Assembly: GCF_003449015.1 (NCBI RefSeq)
Contig: NZ_QRGD01000002.1
Location: 660,355 to 724,354 of the forward strand
Reading direction: 5' to 3'
Length of the DNA: 64,000 nt
Origin: Aureibaculum luteum
GTDB taxonomy: Bacteria > Bacteroidota > Bacteroidia > Flavobacteriales > Flavobacteriaceae
Of this stretch, positions 9,994-20,475 are shown piece after piece; position 1 is the first letter of the stretch; every line of letters starts with the position of its first letter. Made by a program: the position numbers and the translations under genes. The notes below the pieces were generated by a model. The model was not told where the DNA came from. It saw nothing but the letters and a program-made list of their open reading frames with translations, and did no database searches.

Positions 9994-10464
9994 CTAAAAA
10001 GCACAACCTGTTGGTAAAGGTGCTACGCTAGCCAAATTTTGTAAAAAACCCTCATCCAGTGTCGTTGATTTAAACCCTTGATCTACGGAGCCTTTAAAGG
10101 CTAGTATTCCGTAACCAGAAGTATTCATATGAGCTCTAATAATTACAATTTGAGTACTGGATATCTCTATGGTTCCTCCAGATCTTACAAAAGGCTGTTC
10201 ATTTACGTGACTATGGTCTAAAATTCTGCGGTACAAAAGCGTACCATCTTCTGCAATAACTTCCCACCAATCTGCATATTGATTACAACCAGTATCCGGA
10301 CTAGAAATACCAACACTAAAATTGTAGGCATTCTCGGTACCTGAAGAAACTACACTTACAATAGCTACCAATTTATCATTTTCGTTATTTATAGGTTCCT
10401 CTTTAGTGGTACAAGCACTAAGAATTATAGATATACTAAAGAAAATAGAAAGTATCATTTTCAT
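9994..10464 (-). CDS. Hypothetical lipoprotein
   Basis: 156 residues with a lipoprotein signal peptide (lipobox ILSAC, Cys about residue 18). The mature part is beta-rich, with four cysteine-free strands and the segment SSPDTGCNQYADWWEV; the C terminus PLPTGCAF suggests a disulfide with the earlier Cys. No enzyme motif. Homologues are known to me only as hypothetical flavobacterial lipoproteins. On the minus strand TATCTTTA at 10479-10486 may be its -7 box. Confidence 0.6.
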   Translation of the reverse strand: MKMILSIFFSISIILSACTTKEEPINNENDKLVAIVSVVSSGTENAYNFSVGISSPDTGCNQYADWWEVIAEDGTLLYRRILDHSHVNEQPFVRSGGTIEISSTQIVIIRAHMNTSGYGILAFKGSVDQGFKSTTLDEGFLQNLASVAPLPTGCAF

Positions 10465-10781
10465 ATTTTTATTTTATATAAAGATAAACAAAACAGGAGA
10501 ACATACAGAATTTAGAAATTTTATAATATATAGGTTAGCACAAAGTTAGGGTAGAGGTGAAGTTGAACATATGTTTAATTCAACTATAGAATTTTAGTTT
10601 AAACATCTATTTAAGAGATTCAATAATTGCTAGTTCATCAAAGTTTATAAAATAATTATCTTTAAGCCAATAATCAATATAAAAGTATACGTTTATACAA
10701 TAATTAGCAACAGCCTGAAAACAATAATTATCAAACTATTTACAAACACATAAATCAATACTATTAAAAACTAACCTTATC
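10465..10781. other. Divergent intergenic region
   Basis: About 317 bp between two divergent genes, with no open frame of interest. TATCTTTA boxes occur on the minus strand (10479-10486) and on the plus strand (10657-10664); the second would leave a leader of more than 100 bases for the LprI-like gene. Confidence 0.4.
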
Positions 10782-11507
10782 ATGAAAAACATTTTTATCG
10801 GATTATTTCTGACTTTCAATTTAGCTTGTTTTTCGCAAACTCAAGCGGAAATGAATAAACAAGCCAATGCAGAATTTAATGCATCTGACAAGATATTAAA
10901 TGAAACCTACAAAACGATTTTATCAGAATATAAGACAGATCCCTCTTTTCTAGAGAATTTAAAAAAATCGCAACGCATATGGATACAATTTCGTGATGCA
11001 GAAATGGAAATGAAATATCCAAGTCACAGTGAATATGGTTCAGTCCATCCAATTTGTCGAGCTTCTTATATGAAAGAATTAACTGATAATCGAATTAAAA
11101 CCCTTCAAAAATGGATTGTCGGTGGAGAAGAAGGAGATGTCTGTAATGGATCAGTTAAAATTTTAGAAAGTATTAGTACTGATACGATGGAAAAAGCATC
11201 TATAAGAAAAGATGGGTCAATTTGGATGACAGCCAACATGAAAAAAGACCATCGTATTTTCGGATATGCAAAGAAAGATGTGTATTCAGCAAAAATGATT
11301 TTACTATCTATTTTTACCAATGAAGTAAAAAACAATCCGTTTGATTGCAAATACGGAGCGTTTTATGACACCAACGAAATGAAAGATTTGAAATTAAAGT
11401 ATGTGGCTACTGAAAATGACTTTTTACGAATTGAGATCCTTAAAGCAGGTAAGAAAATTGATGAAGTTTATATGCTAAAAAAATGGTTTGAGTTTGAAGA
11501 AGAATAA
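10782..11507 (+). CDS. Exported protein with LprI-type (DUF1311) N-terminal domain
   Basis: 241 residues with a signal peptide ending near CFSQTQ. Residues about 20-105 match the lysozyme-inhibitor LprI/DUF1311 domain: LNETYKTILSEY, LKKSQRIWIQFRDAE and CRASYMKELTDNRIKTL. The C-terminal 130 residues are a beta-rich region of unknown family. DUF1311 proteins are periplasmic or cell-surface; lysozyme inhibition is shown only for the mycobacterial member, so function here is open. Confidence 0.75.
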   Translation: MKNIFIGLFLTFNLACFSQTQAEMNKQANAEFNASDKILNETYKTILSEYKTDPSFLENLKKSQRIWIQFRDAEMEMKYPSHSEYGSVHPICRASYMKELTDNRIKTLQKWIVGGEEGDVCNGSVKILESISTDTMEKASIRKDGSIWMTANMKKDHRIFGYAKKDVYSAKMILLSIFTNEVKNNPFDCKYGAFYDTNEMKDLKLKYVATENDFLRIEILKAGKKIDEVYMLKKWFEFEEE

Positions 11508-11638
11508 AAAGCCAGTTGCAAATAGTATAAAACCACAGCCAATCTATTAACTTTGGTCAATGGACAACCTTGGTGGTATATTTAAAACGTACAGCTTTTA
11601 TAAGTAACGTAAGCAATAATTAATAAAAAGAGATTGCA

Positions 11639-12970
11639 ATGAAAATTATGATTAAACCCTTTATTTCAAAATTGGTACTACTAATAATTTTTAGTAGTAC
11701 CGCATGTCAGCATCATAATAACAATTCGAAAAATAGACCAAATATTATCATTTTCTTTACGGATGATCAAGGTTACGCAGATGTAGGATGCTATGGTGCA
11801 GAAGGTTTTGAGACACCTCACATTGATCGTTTAGCTTCTGAAGGTGTTCGTTTCACAAATTTTTATGTTCCGGCAACCGTATGTACGCCTTCTAGAGCTG
11901 GTCTTTTAACAGGTCGTTATCCTAAAAGATACAATCTACACGAAGCCGTTCTTTTCCCTTTTTCAGAAGGTGGACTTTCATTGAATGAATATACAATGGC
12001 AGAAATGCTGAAGGATAATGGTTATACTACCTCCATTATCGGGAAATGGCATTTGGGACATAAAGAGGAGTTCATGCCAAATAATCAGGGTTTTGATCAG
12101 TTTTATGGTGTTCCTTATTCCAATGATATGGATAATTACTATTATAAGCATATTGATTTTCAATCACCTCCTCTTCCTTTTTATCGCAACAAAACATTGA
12201 TAGAAAGCGGACCTGACCAAGACTATCTAACTCAAAAATATACGGAAGAGGCTATTACTCAAATAAAAAACAGAAGTGAGAAACCATTTTTCATGTATGT
12301 TGCTCAAAATATGCCACATACACCATTACACGCTTCTCCTGCTTTTATAGGTAAAAGTGAAAAAGGCTTATATGGTGATGTTATTATGGAATTGGATTGG
12401 AGTGTAGGAGAGATTGTAAAAACGCTGAAAGAACAAAATATCTATGATAATACTATTTTTATTTTCACATCTGACAATGGACCGCAAATGGGTTCTGCAA
12501 AACCATTAAGAGGTAAAAAAGCTGAAACATGGGACGGAGGTCAACGTGTGCCAGCCATAATAGTTTGGCCAAGTAAAATTGCTAAAGGTATAGTGAGTAG
12601 TGATTTTACATCCACGTTGGATTTATATCCTACCCTTGCAAAAATATCTGGTTCAACGATTCCTAGTAATTTAAAATTGGATGGCTTGGATATTAGCGAT
12701 TATCTTTTACATCCTGAAGCCACCAAATTACCAGAGCGTCCCTTTTATTTTTATGCCCGAAACGGTGAAATAGAAGCGGTTAGAATGGGGAAATGGAAAC
12801 TTCATATTCAAAAATCAATAGGGTGGAATTTAAATGAAAATGGTATTTTTCCTGTTTCACTATATAATCTTGATGAGGATATCAGTGAAAAAAATAATGT
12901 GGTAGATCAATTTCCTGAGGTTGTTGAAAAATTAACCAACATGATGAATGAATTTGAAACTGAATTATAA
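11639..12970 (+). CDS. Sulfatase (formylglycine-dependent, family S1)
   Basis: 443 residues with lipoprotein signal (lipobox SSTAC). Metal-binding DDQGYADVGCYG lies at about 41-52, and the activation motif CTPSRAGLLTGR begins at Cys 82, which the anaerobic/aerobic maturase converts to formylglycine. GKWHLGH (about 136-142), DNGPQ (about 281) and the C-terminal MGKWKLH block complete the S1 fold. It probably removes sulfate esters from algal polysaccharides or host glycans in the periplasm. The broken SGNH hydrolase gene follows 100 bp later, suggesting a former two-gene polysaccharide unit. Confidence 0.9.
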   Translation: MKIMIKPFISKLVLLIIFSSTACQHHNNNSKNRPNIIIFFTDDQGYADVGCYGAEGFETPHIDRLASEGVRFTNFYVPATVCTPSRAGLLTGRYPKRYNLHEAVLFPFSEGGLSLNEYTMAEMLKDNGYTTSIIGKWHLGHKEEFMPNNQGFDQFYGVPYSNDMDNYYYKHIDFQSPPLPFYRNKTLIESGPDQDYLTQKYTEEAITQIKNRSEKPFFMYVAQNMPHTPLHASPAFIGKSEKGLYGDVIMELDWSVGEIVKTLKEQNIYDNTIFIFTSDNGPQMGSAKPLRGKKAETWDGGQRVPAIIVWPSKIAKGIVSSDFTSTLDLYPTLAKISGSTIPSNLKLDGLDISDYLLHPEATKLPERPFYFYARNGEIEAVRMGKWKLHIQKSIGWNLNENGIFPVSLYNLDEDISEKNNVVDQFPEVVEKLTNMMNEFETEL

Positions 12971-13116
12971 TCAAACAACATCACTATATAGTGCTGATTT
13001 CGAATAATATATGGGAAACAGTTACTCCATTTTTTGTTCACCAAAATCATTACTTATAGGAGACAACATAATTCATGCAAAGAGAAACGAACTTAAATTT
13101 TATAATAATTATGATT

Positions 13117-14235
13117 ATGATTATAAAGACACACCAAACAACATTTCAACATTTTTTAATACTCTTGTTTTTAAGTATTCCAATCTTTAGTATTTCACAA
13201 GAGCAAAATAATATAAAGTATTTCGGCAAGGATTTTTTCATCCTAGAAGGTACTGTAATTAACGATTCTCTTAAAGAAAATCGCTATGATAGGTTACCAC
13301 TTTCATATAAGGAGATTGTTCGAAAACCAGTATGGGAATTGTCTAAATCTTCGGCAGGAATGTCAATTCGCTTTTTTTCTAATTCCACTTCTATTAGCGT
13401 AAAATGGACCGTTCTAAATAATTTAAGAATGAATCACATGGCTGAAACCGGCATTAAAGGTGTTGATTTATATTTTAATAATAAGGGCAATTGGCAATAC
13501 CTTAATACAGCTAGACCCACTGGCATTGAAAATGAATTTAAACTCATGAATAATATGTCTAATGAGATGAGAGAATTTAAAATGTTTTTACCGCTGTATG
13601 ATGGTATTAAAAGTATTGAAATAGGCATTGATTCAAATAGCGTAATTGAAAGACCATTACATAAAAACCCTAGGTCAATCATTTTTTACGGAACTAGTAT
13701 TACTCAAGGCGGATGTGCTTCACGCCCTGGGATGGCACATACCAATATTATTTCCAGAAAACTAAATATGGATTGTATAAACTTCGGTTTTAGTGGAAAT
13801 GGTATGATGGAGTAACCAATTAATGAATTAATTTCGGAATTTAATCCTTTATTCTATGTTATTGAATGCTTGCCAAATATGAATGCAGAACAAGTAAAAA
13901 ATAGAACCATTCCTCTTGTTAAAACGCTACAAAAGAAACGACCGAATACCCCAATTGTTTTTGTAGAAAATTTTTTAAGGGAATCATCAGCCCTAGATGT
14001 AAAGGGGAAAGCTTTGACTAATGAAAAAAATGCAACTCTAAAAGCGGAATACATAAAAATGATTGAAGGTGGTTTTAAAAATGTTTTCTATATAAGTAGT
14101 GAGAATGCTACAGGAGACGATCATGAAGGAACTGTTGATGGCGTCCATTTTACAGATTTAGGATTTATAAGATATGCCGATTTTCTGATAGACCAGTTTT
14201 TTCAATTGGGTCTGATACCTAAAGAGGCCGAATAA
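13117..14235 (+). pseudogene. SGNH/GDSL hydrolase gene broken by a nonsense codon
   Basis: One continuous reading frame interrupted by a single TAA at 13813-13815. Before it lie a signal peptide and the block I motif FYGTSITQGG plus the block III segment GFSGNGMME; after it, in the same frame, PINELISEF, YVIECLPNMN and the catalytic DGVHFTDLGF. Relatives read GNG-x-ME-K-P at the stop, so AAA to TAA is the likely change. Upstream ATGs at 13075 and 13111 are also possible. Without the stop it would be a two-domain carbohydrate esterase of the SGNH type. Confidence 0.85.
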
Positions 14236-14420
14236 AACATGTTTATTAAGTGCTAATCTTTCATAGATAGTAAGAAAATGCAGGTCGTATAATTAATTGC
14301 TGTGTTGGGCGTATGCGTATTATTCAGCTGATTTCCCTCTAATTTGTTTTCTTTCACTAACTTAGACCGAGCCATACACAACATATTGTGCTTCTTTATA
14401 ACCAACTAAAATATTCAATT

Positions 14421-16178
14421 ATGAACTCAAAACCAAGGTATTTACCTTTTAAAAATGGCCTTTTAATACTTTTATTAGTAGTAAGCGGTATGAGTTTTGC
14501 CCAAACGAAAGTTGAGCAAATCGAAGAACTTTTAAACACCTATCAAGAGTATGGTAAGTTTAATGGTTCCGTTTTAGTATCCGATCAAGGAAAAGTTATC
14601 TATAAGAAAGGATTTGGCATGGCAAATATGGAATGGGATATTCCAAATCAACCCAATACAAAACATCGTTTGGGTTCTATTACCAAACAATTTACAGCCA
14701 TGCTTATTTTACAATTGGTAGCGGAAGGAAAATTAGATTTAAACAAACCTATCACTACTTATCTTCCAGATTATCCTAAAACCAGTGGTGATATCATTAC
14801 CAGTCATCATTTACTAACCCATACTTCTGGAATACCTAATTACACCTCATTTCCTAAATTTATGGAAGACGAAAGTCGCAATCCCTATACTCCAGAAGCG
14901 TTTCTGAAAATATTTGCTGAAAAGCCATTAGATTTTATACCAGGTGAAAAATTTAGTTATAGTAATTCGGGATATTTTCTTCTCGGTGTGCTTATCGAAA
15001 AGTTGTCTGGAAAAAGCTATGAACAAATGCTTCAAGATAAAATTTTCACCCCATTAAACATGAAGGATACAGGTTATGATAATCATGCAGATATTTTAAA
15101 AAACAGAGCCAGTGGTTACGAAAAACAAGGTGGAGCATATGTGAATTCTCGCTATTTAGACATGTCTATTCCTTATGCGGCGGGTTCTTTGTATTCTTCG
15201 GTTGAAGACTTATATAAATGGGATCAAGCGTTGTATACCACTAGTATTTTACCACAAAAATACATGACCCTATATTTTAATCCTTCTATTCCTGCTTTTG
15301 GTAACGCCCATTATGCTTATGGATGGGGTGTAGGCTATGCTAAAATAGGAAAATCTAAAGATAGTATATACGCTATTGGACACGGAGGCGGTATTAACGG
15401 GTTTAATACTAATATTTCTAGAACTACTTCTAATAAGTCTTTGGTTGTACTTCTTAATAACACAGGTGGAGCACCACTTAATGATATAACAACAGCTATT
15501 AGAGGCATCATGCACGGAAAAGCATACGATATGCCTAAAAAATCGGTTGCAGATGCGGTATTGGCTGTTATTGAAGATAAAGGTATAGATGCTGGAATAA
15601 CACATTACAATACGATTAAAAACTCTGATACCTATAGTCTAAGTGAAACTGAAATGAATGCTATTGGGTATCAACTTATGGGTACTGATAGGGTAGAAGA
15701 CGCCAATAAAGTATTTCAACTTATTGTTAAAGAATTTCCGAAATCATCAAATGCCTATGATAGTTATGGAGAAAGTTTTATGAAGTTAGAGAAAAACGAT
15801 CTAGCCATTAAAAATTACAGAAAATCGGTAGTGTTAAATCCCAATAATCAAAATGCGATCACTTTTTTAAAGGAACTTGGAGACGATGTAAGTGATTTGG
15901 TAAAGGAGGTAAAGGTATCCAATGCTATTTTAGATACGTATATTGGCAAATATGAACTCCAACCAGGCTTTATTCTTACGGTTACTAGAGAAGGAAATCA
16001 ATTAAAAACGCAAGCTACCGGGCAATCGATAATTGATGTATTTCCAAAATCTGAAAATGAATTTTATTTAAAAGTAGTTGATGCACAATTAGTCTTTAAT
16101 AAAAATGATGTTGGCAACATAGGTAGTGTAACCCTATTTCAAGGAGGACGTGAAATGGAGGGTAAAAAAATAGAATAA
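14421..16178 (+). CDS. Serine hydrolase of the beta-lactamase/PBP4* family with TPR and DUF3471-like tail
   Basis: Exported protein of 585 residues; signal peptide ends at SGMSFAQ. The class C beta-lactamase/D-aminopeptidase fold shows Ser85-Ile-Thr-Lys88 (SxxK), Tyr179-Ser-Asn181 (YxN) and the HGGG box near 321. Residues about 420-485 form TPR-like helices (AYDSYGESFMKLEKNDLAIKNYRKS) and the last 80 residues resemble the DUF3471 barrel. Activity is likely hydrolysis of a peptide or ester; beta-lactam resistance is not implied. An ATG at 14388 would put eleven residues ahead of the signal peptide and is less likely. Confidence 0.85.
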   Translation: MNSKPRYLPFKNGLLILLLVVSGMSFAQTKVEQIEELLNTYQEYGKFNGSVLVSDQGKVIYKKGFGMANMEWDIPNQPNTKHRLGSITKQFTAMLILQLVAEGKLDLNKPITTYLPDYPKTSGDIITSHHLLTHTSGIPNYTSFPKFMEDESRNPYTPEAFLKIFAEKPLDFIPGEKFSYSNSGYFLLGVLIEKLSGKSYEQMLQDKIFTPLNMKDTGYDNHADILKNRASGYEKQGGAYVNSRYLDMSIPYAAGSLYSSVEDLYKWDQALYTTSILPQKYMTLYFNPSIPAFGNAHYAYGWGVGYAKIGKSKDSIYAIGHGGGINGFNTNISRTTSNKSLVVLLNNTGGAPLNDITTAIRGIMHGKAYDMPKKSVADAVLAVIEDKGIDAGITHYNTIKNSDTYSLSETEMNAIGYQLMGTDRVEDANKVFQLIVKEFPKSSNAYDSYGESFMKLEKNDLAIKNYRKSVVLNPNNQNAITFLKELGDDVSDLVKEVKVSNAILDTYIGKYELQPGFILTVTREGNQLKTQATGQSIIDVFPKSENEFYLKVVDAQLVFNKNDVGNIGSVTLFQGGREMEGKKIE

Positions 16179-16326
16179 AAACAAGATTAAAACCAGATGT
16201 CTTTAAAGCTGATTACAGATTCGTTTTTGAAGTATGTAAAAAAGTAGCATTTACACCTACAGGAGTTGAGATAGGCATACTACGTAATTGTACAGTAGTA
16301 CCATTATCAATTATTAAAACGATCAT

Positions 16327-16806
16327 ATGAAAAAATGGGATTTTCAAGTAAAAAGTGATATTCAAGAAGTTGTTAAGAAACTAGATGCTTCACTTGGCTC
16401 TGTTGACAGGTTTGCTTTTGCTATGGATACTAGTAAAAATGATTCCATAACATTTACATTACAAAAACGAGGTCTATATGCATTTTATCTTATGTCAATT
16501 AATAAAATCATTGTAATTGGAAAGATTTTAAAAACAGATACTGAAAATGAAACCAATATTGAAATTTCTTTTAAGCAATACTTATTAATGAAATTCGTGA
16601 TATTTTCAAGTATGTTAACGGGTTTTGCTTTTCTGATTGCGATAATCTTAAAAATAAGCAGCAGCGGCAGCAGTACGTACATGTATATACTTGGAGTACT
16701 ACTATTAGCGATAGGAATTGTAGTAACATGGCTTAATTTACAAAAGAAATATAAAAAGGATATTCAAGAATACAAGACCTTAATTACTAAAATAGTAACG
16801 TCTTAA
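16327..16806 (+). CDS. Hypothetical membrane protein
   Basis: 159 residues. The first 85 form a soluble N-terminal part with no recognised domain. Two transmembrane helices follow, about 89-110 (FVIFSSMLTGFAFLIAIIL) and 118-138 (YMYILGVLLLAIGIVVTW), then a basic tail. Family not recognised. Confidence 0.6.
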   Translation: MKKWDFQVKSDIQEVVKKLDASLGSVDRFAFAMDTSKNDSITFTLQKRGLYAFYLMSINKIIVIGKILKTDTENETNIEISFKQYLLMKFVIFSSMLTGFAFLIAIILKISSSGSSTYMYILGVLLLAIGIVVTWLNLQKKYKKDIQEYKTLITKIVTS

Positions 16807-16958
16807 AAAGGGTGACGTTTATATAATTGATGTGTGTAATTAAGGAAAACGTACTTTATTTAAACTCAGGCAACCATTTATAAGAAATTTGCGTCTTTAT
16901 ATTTAGAGGTGTCGTTAGAAGTACACTGTAAATTTAAAACGAATCAAAAACCCTACAT

Positions 16959-17636
16959 ATGAATTCAAATCAAAAAATTGGTAGAATTACTGGTGCATTG
17001 TTATTATTCATTTTTATTTCAGGCGTTACAATTTTTCAATTCTTACAAGGTCCTATTCTTTTTTCAGATAACTTTCTAACAACAACTTCCGAAAACGCTA
17101 ATCAAATTATCGGTTCCATAGTACTTGGAATTTTTAGCGGAATAGCATCTATTGTTATTGCAACACTACTATTTCCTATTTTCAAAAAATATAGTATCCG
17201 TTTAGGATATTTATACTTTTCTTTTTGTATTCTAAACTTTATCACCATTATGATTGATAATGTAAGTGTCATCTCTATGTTAGAATTGAGTAGAGCATAT
17301 GTAGCAAATGGAAGTGACAATTCATTACATAGTTTACAGACGCTCGTTTATAAAAAGCATTTCTGGACACACTATTTTTATCTGTTAATTTCTTGTTTTC
17401 CTGTTTTTGTGTTGTATTACACCTTGTTTTTATCTAAACTCGTTCCAAGAATAATTTCTATTGTTGGAATAATTGCTGTATTTCTTATGTTCATAGAAGA
17501 ATTATTTTCAATTTTCGGACATAGTATAAGTATGAATATGCTGCTACCAATAGGATTGATTCAACTTATGCTGCCGCTTTGGTTGATATTCCGAGGTTTG
17601 AATTCACCCATGGTGGAAACTAAAATTAAACAATGA
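16959..17636 (+). CDS. DUF4386 family membrane protein
   Basis: 225 residues with about six transmembrane helices. The N-terminal phrase KIGRITGALLLFIFISGV and the central region with LELSRAYVANGSD match the DUF4386 family. Function unknown. It belongs to a run of short, separately promoted genes on the plus strand. Confidence 0.75.
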   Translation: MNSNQKIGRITGALLLFIFISGVTIFQFLQGPILFSDNFLTTTSENANQIIGSIVLGIFSGIASIVIATLLFPIFKKYSIRLGYLYFSFCILNFITIMIDNVSVISMLELSRAYVANGSDNSLHSLQTLVYKKHFWTHYFYLLISCFPVFVLYYTLFLSKLVPRIISIVGIIAVFLMFIEELFSIFGHSISMNMLLPIGLIQLMLPLWLIFRGLNSPMVETKIKQ

Positions 17637-17765
17637 CATTGAGAAAAAACTGCACAAAACAAAGAATGAAGCTAAAATTTTCATTTCAGATTCATTTACC
17701 ATTGCATCAAAAAGCTACATAAAATCTACAATGAGTTCTAGCTCTCTCTAATTTTAAAAAATAAG

Positions 17766-17773
17766 TATCTTTA
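17766..17773 (+). promoter_or_regulatory. Possible -7 promoter box (TATCTTTA)
   Basis: TATCTTTA within a stretch shared with 20076-20113 (TAATTTTAAA...AATAAGTATCTTTAAG), which also precedes a gene. It would serve the methyltransferase gene at 17832. No clear -33 TTG. Confidence 0.4.
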
Positions 17774-17831
17774 AGACCTTAACGAAACGCAAACGTTAAT
17801 TTAATTGCTGTAATACATTTGAAATTCACAT

Positions 17832-18398
17832 ATGGGAGATTATTATAAAACAAAAGAATCTGTTGAAGAATACATTAAATTGGCAAAAAATGTTAATAGA
17901 CAGCTTTTAATTGAAAAACTTAAACAGGTTTTACCTCTACAATCATCACTACTTGAAATTGGTTCTGGTCCTGGAACGGGTTGGAAAATATTAAACGAAT
18001 TTTATAAGGTAACTGGTTCTGATAATTCAAGTGAATTTATGAATCATTTGGTAAGTAAAAATCCTGATGGCAATTTCATTGAATTAGATGCCATTTCTTT
18101 AAAAACGGAAATGAAATTTCATGGAATTTATTCAAACAAAGTAATGCATCATTTAAAAGATGACGAATTAATCGAATCTATGAGAAGGCAAAGCGAAATT
18201 CTAAATTCAAATGGCATCATTTGTCATTCTTTTTGGAAAGGTGAAGGTTCTGAAATTTTTAAAGGTCTTTTTGTAAATTATCATAGCTTACTGTCTCTTT
18301 CAGAAGCGTTTCGGAAATATTTTGAAATTTTATCAGTCGAAGAATATAAAGAATTTGAGGACAACGATTCGCTTTTATTGATTGCACGTAAAAAATAA
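17832..18398 (+). CDS. Class I SAM-dependent methyltransferase
   Basis: 188 residues. SAM-binding motif I is LLEIGSGPGTGWKIL (about 40-54), motif II-like acidic residue in VTGSDNSSEF, and the post-I segment IYSNKVMHHLKDDEL with the usual HHL of small-molecule methyltransferases. Substrate unknown. Confidence 0.75.
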   Translation: MGDYYKTKESVEEYIKLAKNVNRQLLIEKLKQVLPLQSSLLEIGSGPGTGWKILNEFYKVTGSDNSSEFMNHLVSKNPDGNFIELDAISLKTEMKFHGIYSNKVMHHLKDDELIESMRRQSEILNSNGIICHSFWKGEGSEIFKGLFVNYHSLLSLSEAFRKYFEILSVEEYKEFEDNDSLLLIARKK

Positions 18399-18564
18399 CG
18401 CATAACAATAACTTGTTCAATTAATTGCTTGGTTACTTTCCACTTATTAACCTCAAAACATCGGGATGAGATTTATTTACTAAATTAGTTGCGTATGACA
18501 AGCCACACAAGAGTAAGGTGAACTAGTGGCAAATCGTATGCTTAAACTTTACCTGCAAGCTCAT

Positions 18565-19101
18565 ATGAACCCTTTATTAAAATTTATTAATAGCATCAAT
18601 AGCGAAAATCTTTGGGATAAAGAAATTGAATTAGAGCGTAATGAATATTTAAAAGTAAGTGGTAGTATTGACACCAACATCTATTTCGTAATACAAGGAA
18701 GCTTAAGAATTTTTGTTATCGACGAAAATGAAGAACATACAATTAGATTCGGTTATAAAGACAATCTAATCGCCGCTTTAGATTCATTCTTAAATGAACA
18801 ACCTTCTGAGTTATTTATTCAAGCACTAAAAAAAACAAGAGTAAAAGTTATAAATAAAAAAAAGTATAAATCGTTTATTGCATCGTCAATAGAGAATGAA
18901 AAAATATGGCTTATTATTTTGGAAAATTTAGTCTTACAACAAATGGAAAGAGAAAGAGACATTCTAACATCTTCACCTACTGAACGCTATAATCGTGTTT
19001 TAAAAAGAAGCCCTCAACTATTTCAAGAAATACCAAATAAATACATCGCATCATATTTAAGAATGACACCAGAAACATTATCAAGAATTAAAAAATCTTA
19101 A
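18565..19101 (+). CDS. Crp/Fnr family transcriptional regulator
   Basis: 178 residues: cyclic-nucleotide-binding-like beta roll at about 20-110, then the dimer helix and a short winged helix at the C terminus reading IPNKYIASYLRMTPETLSRIKK. This short form, common in Bacteroidota, usually lacks the cAMP-binding residues and the ligand is unknown. GTG (18526) and ATG (18538) starts are possible, but the family alignment favours the ATG at 18565 (MNPLLKFI). It is followed closely by a DinB gene. Confidence 0.8.
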   Translation: MNPLLKFINSINSENLWDKEIELERNEYLKVSGSIDTNIYFVIQGSLRIFVIDENEEHTIRFGYKDNLIAALDSFLNEQPSELFIQALKKTRVKVINKKKYKSFIASSIENEKIWLIILENLVLQQMERERDILTSSPTERYNRVLKRSPQLFQEIPNKYIASYLRMTPETLSRIKKS

Positions 19102-19157
19102 TTTCAATCAATTTTTATAACAAATTATCAATTGATATTTGCAATAAAATAAATAGT

Positions 19158-19718
19158 ATGGTAGTAGCATCTGAGAAATTATTACAAAACTTATTAGAAA
19201 TCACCAAAGAGAATCTGAACGCAGCAGAAAATTTAAAAACGCAACCTATTGATTTTTTAAATTGGAAACAAAGTTCTGAAAATTGGAGTGCATTAGAATG
19301 TATTGAACATCTCAATAGATATGGAGATTTTTATTTACCCGAAATAACGAATAAAATAAAAACGTCTAAACATAAAAGTTCAGAAATATTTAATAGCAAT
19401 TGGTTAGGGAAATATTTTAGCAAATCGGTTTCATATACTAAGAAATTAAAAAAAATGAAAACATTTAAATCTATGAACCCTTTAAATTCAAAACTAAATA
19501 GTAAAACATTAGAAAAATTTATAAACCAACAGCATAAAATCATCGAGCTTTTAGATAAATCAAAACATGTAAATCTTGACAAAACTAAAACCGCTATTTC
19601 AATTTCAAAATTAATTAAATTGAGATTAGGAGACACCTTTAGAGTATTAATATATCATAATGAAAGACATATAAAACAAGCAGAAAAAACATTAAAAAAA
19701 TCTATAGAAAACAGCTAA
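19158..19718 (+). CDS. DinB superfamily protein
   Basis: 186 residues, four-helix bundle of the DinB/YfiT type. Family segments are NWSALECIEHLNRYGDFY (about 41-58, with a metal-ligand His) and FRVLIYHNERHIKQAEKTL (about 160-178, with HNERH supplying the remaining metal ligands). Members include thiol-dependent transferases of unknown substrate. It lies 56 bp after the Crp/Fnr gene and may be co-transcribed. Confidence 0.8.
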   Translation: MVVASEKLLQNLLEITKENLNAAENLKTQPIDFLNWKQSSENWSALECIEHLNRYGDFYLPEITNKIKTSKHKSSEIFNSNWLGKYFSKSVSYTKKLKKMKTFKSMNPLNSKLNSKTLEKFINQQHKIIELLDKSKHVNLDKTKTAISISKLIKLRLGDTFRVLIYHNERHIKQAEKTLKKSIENS

Positions 19719-19763
19719 GCGTTATTTTATATTCAAGTCTACGTATAATTAAAAAAATAAAAA

Positions 19764-19940
19764 ATGACAAAATCTAATAATTACTTATTTCTATCCGCCC
19801 TTTTCTTTGCATTCTACCTCATTATTACGTTTACAGATATTTTTGGTAATTCAACTTGGTTTAAATTTTTTCTAATTATAGCCTGTGTTACCTTTTTAAT
19901 AAGTGGAGTTTCATTAAAATTTAAGGACAGAAAAAAATAA
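19764..19940 (+). CDS. Small membrane protein, 58 residues
   Basis: Starts MTKSNNYLFLSALFF and ends GVSLKFKDRKK. Two hydrophobic helices (about 8-25 and 33-50) with a short loop TDIFGNSTW and a basic tail, typical of a real small inner-membrane protein. It lies 45 bp after the DinB gene. No family recognised. Confidence 0.55.
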   Translation: MTKSNNYLFLSALFFAFYLIITFTDIFGNSTWFKFFLIIACVTFLISGVSLKFKDRKK

Positions 19941-20199
19941 AAGCGAGTAGCGACCACGCAAGAAATTAATTGCTAGTGTCAACTTATATGCTATTTACTA
20001 AAATTAATAACTTTTTGAAGAAACCCATAAGGACCACAAAGTACTTTGAATACATAACAGTTAAAATAGGCAATACCTCTCGTTAATTTTAAATAAAATA
20101 AGTATCTTTAAGGATATATTCTAAACTAAACACAATAGCTTCATACAATAAATAGGAACCATAAATAAATATTAAATGTGAATTTTTAAGTAGCTAATT

Positions 20200-20316
20200 A
20201 TGGAAAAACAAATTATCATAGAGTTAGCATATCGGATAGGCTTTATTCTTATAGCATTTGGTATGTTATATTTATTATGGCTCTTATTTAAGAAAATGGG
20301 TAATTTTAGAGGATAG
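20200..20316 (+). CDS. Small single-pass membrane protein, 38 residues
   Basis: Reads MEKQIIIELAYRIGFILIAF and then GMLYLLWLLFKKMGNFRG: one transmembrane helix followed by a basic end. A TATCTTTA box at 20103-20110 lies upstream. Short, so only moderately supported. Confidence 0.4.
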   Translation: MEKQIIIELAYRIGFILIAFGMLYLLWLLFKKMGNFRG

Positions 20317-20475
20317 ATTTTATTAACAGCGTATGGAATAGTTATGCAATTAATAAGCGAAACTATTCTTGAACTTGATAAATATCCAATATACTTTCTT
20401 TACCTTTAAATTATCACTTGGTTCTTACACACTCACGATGCCTCGAGACCATAACGAAACCATAACACACCACCA

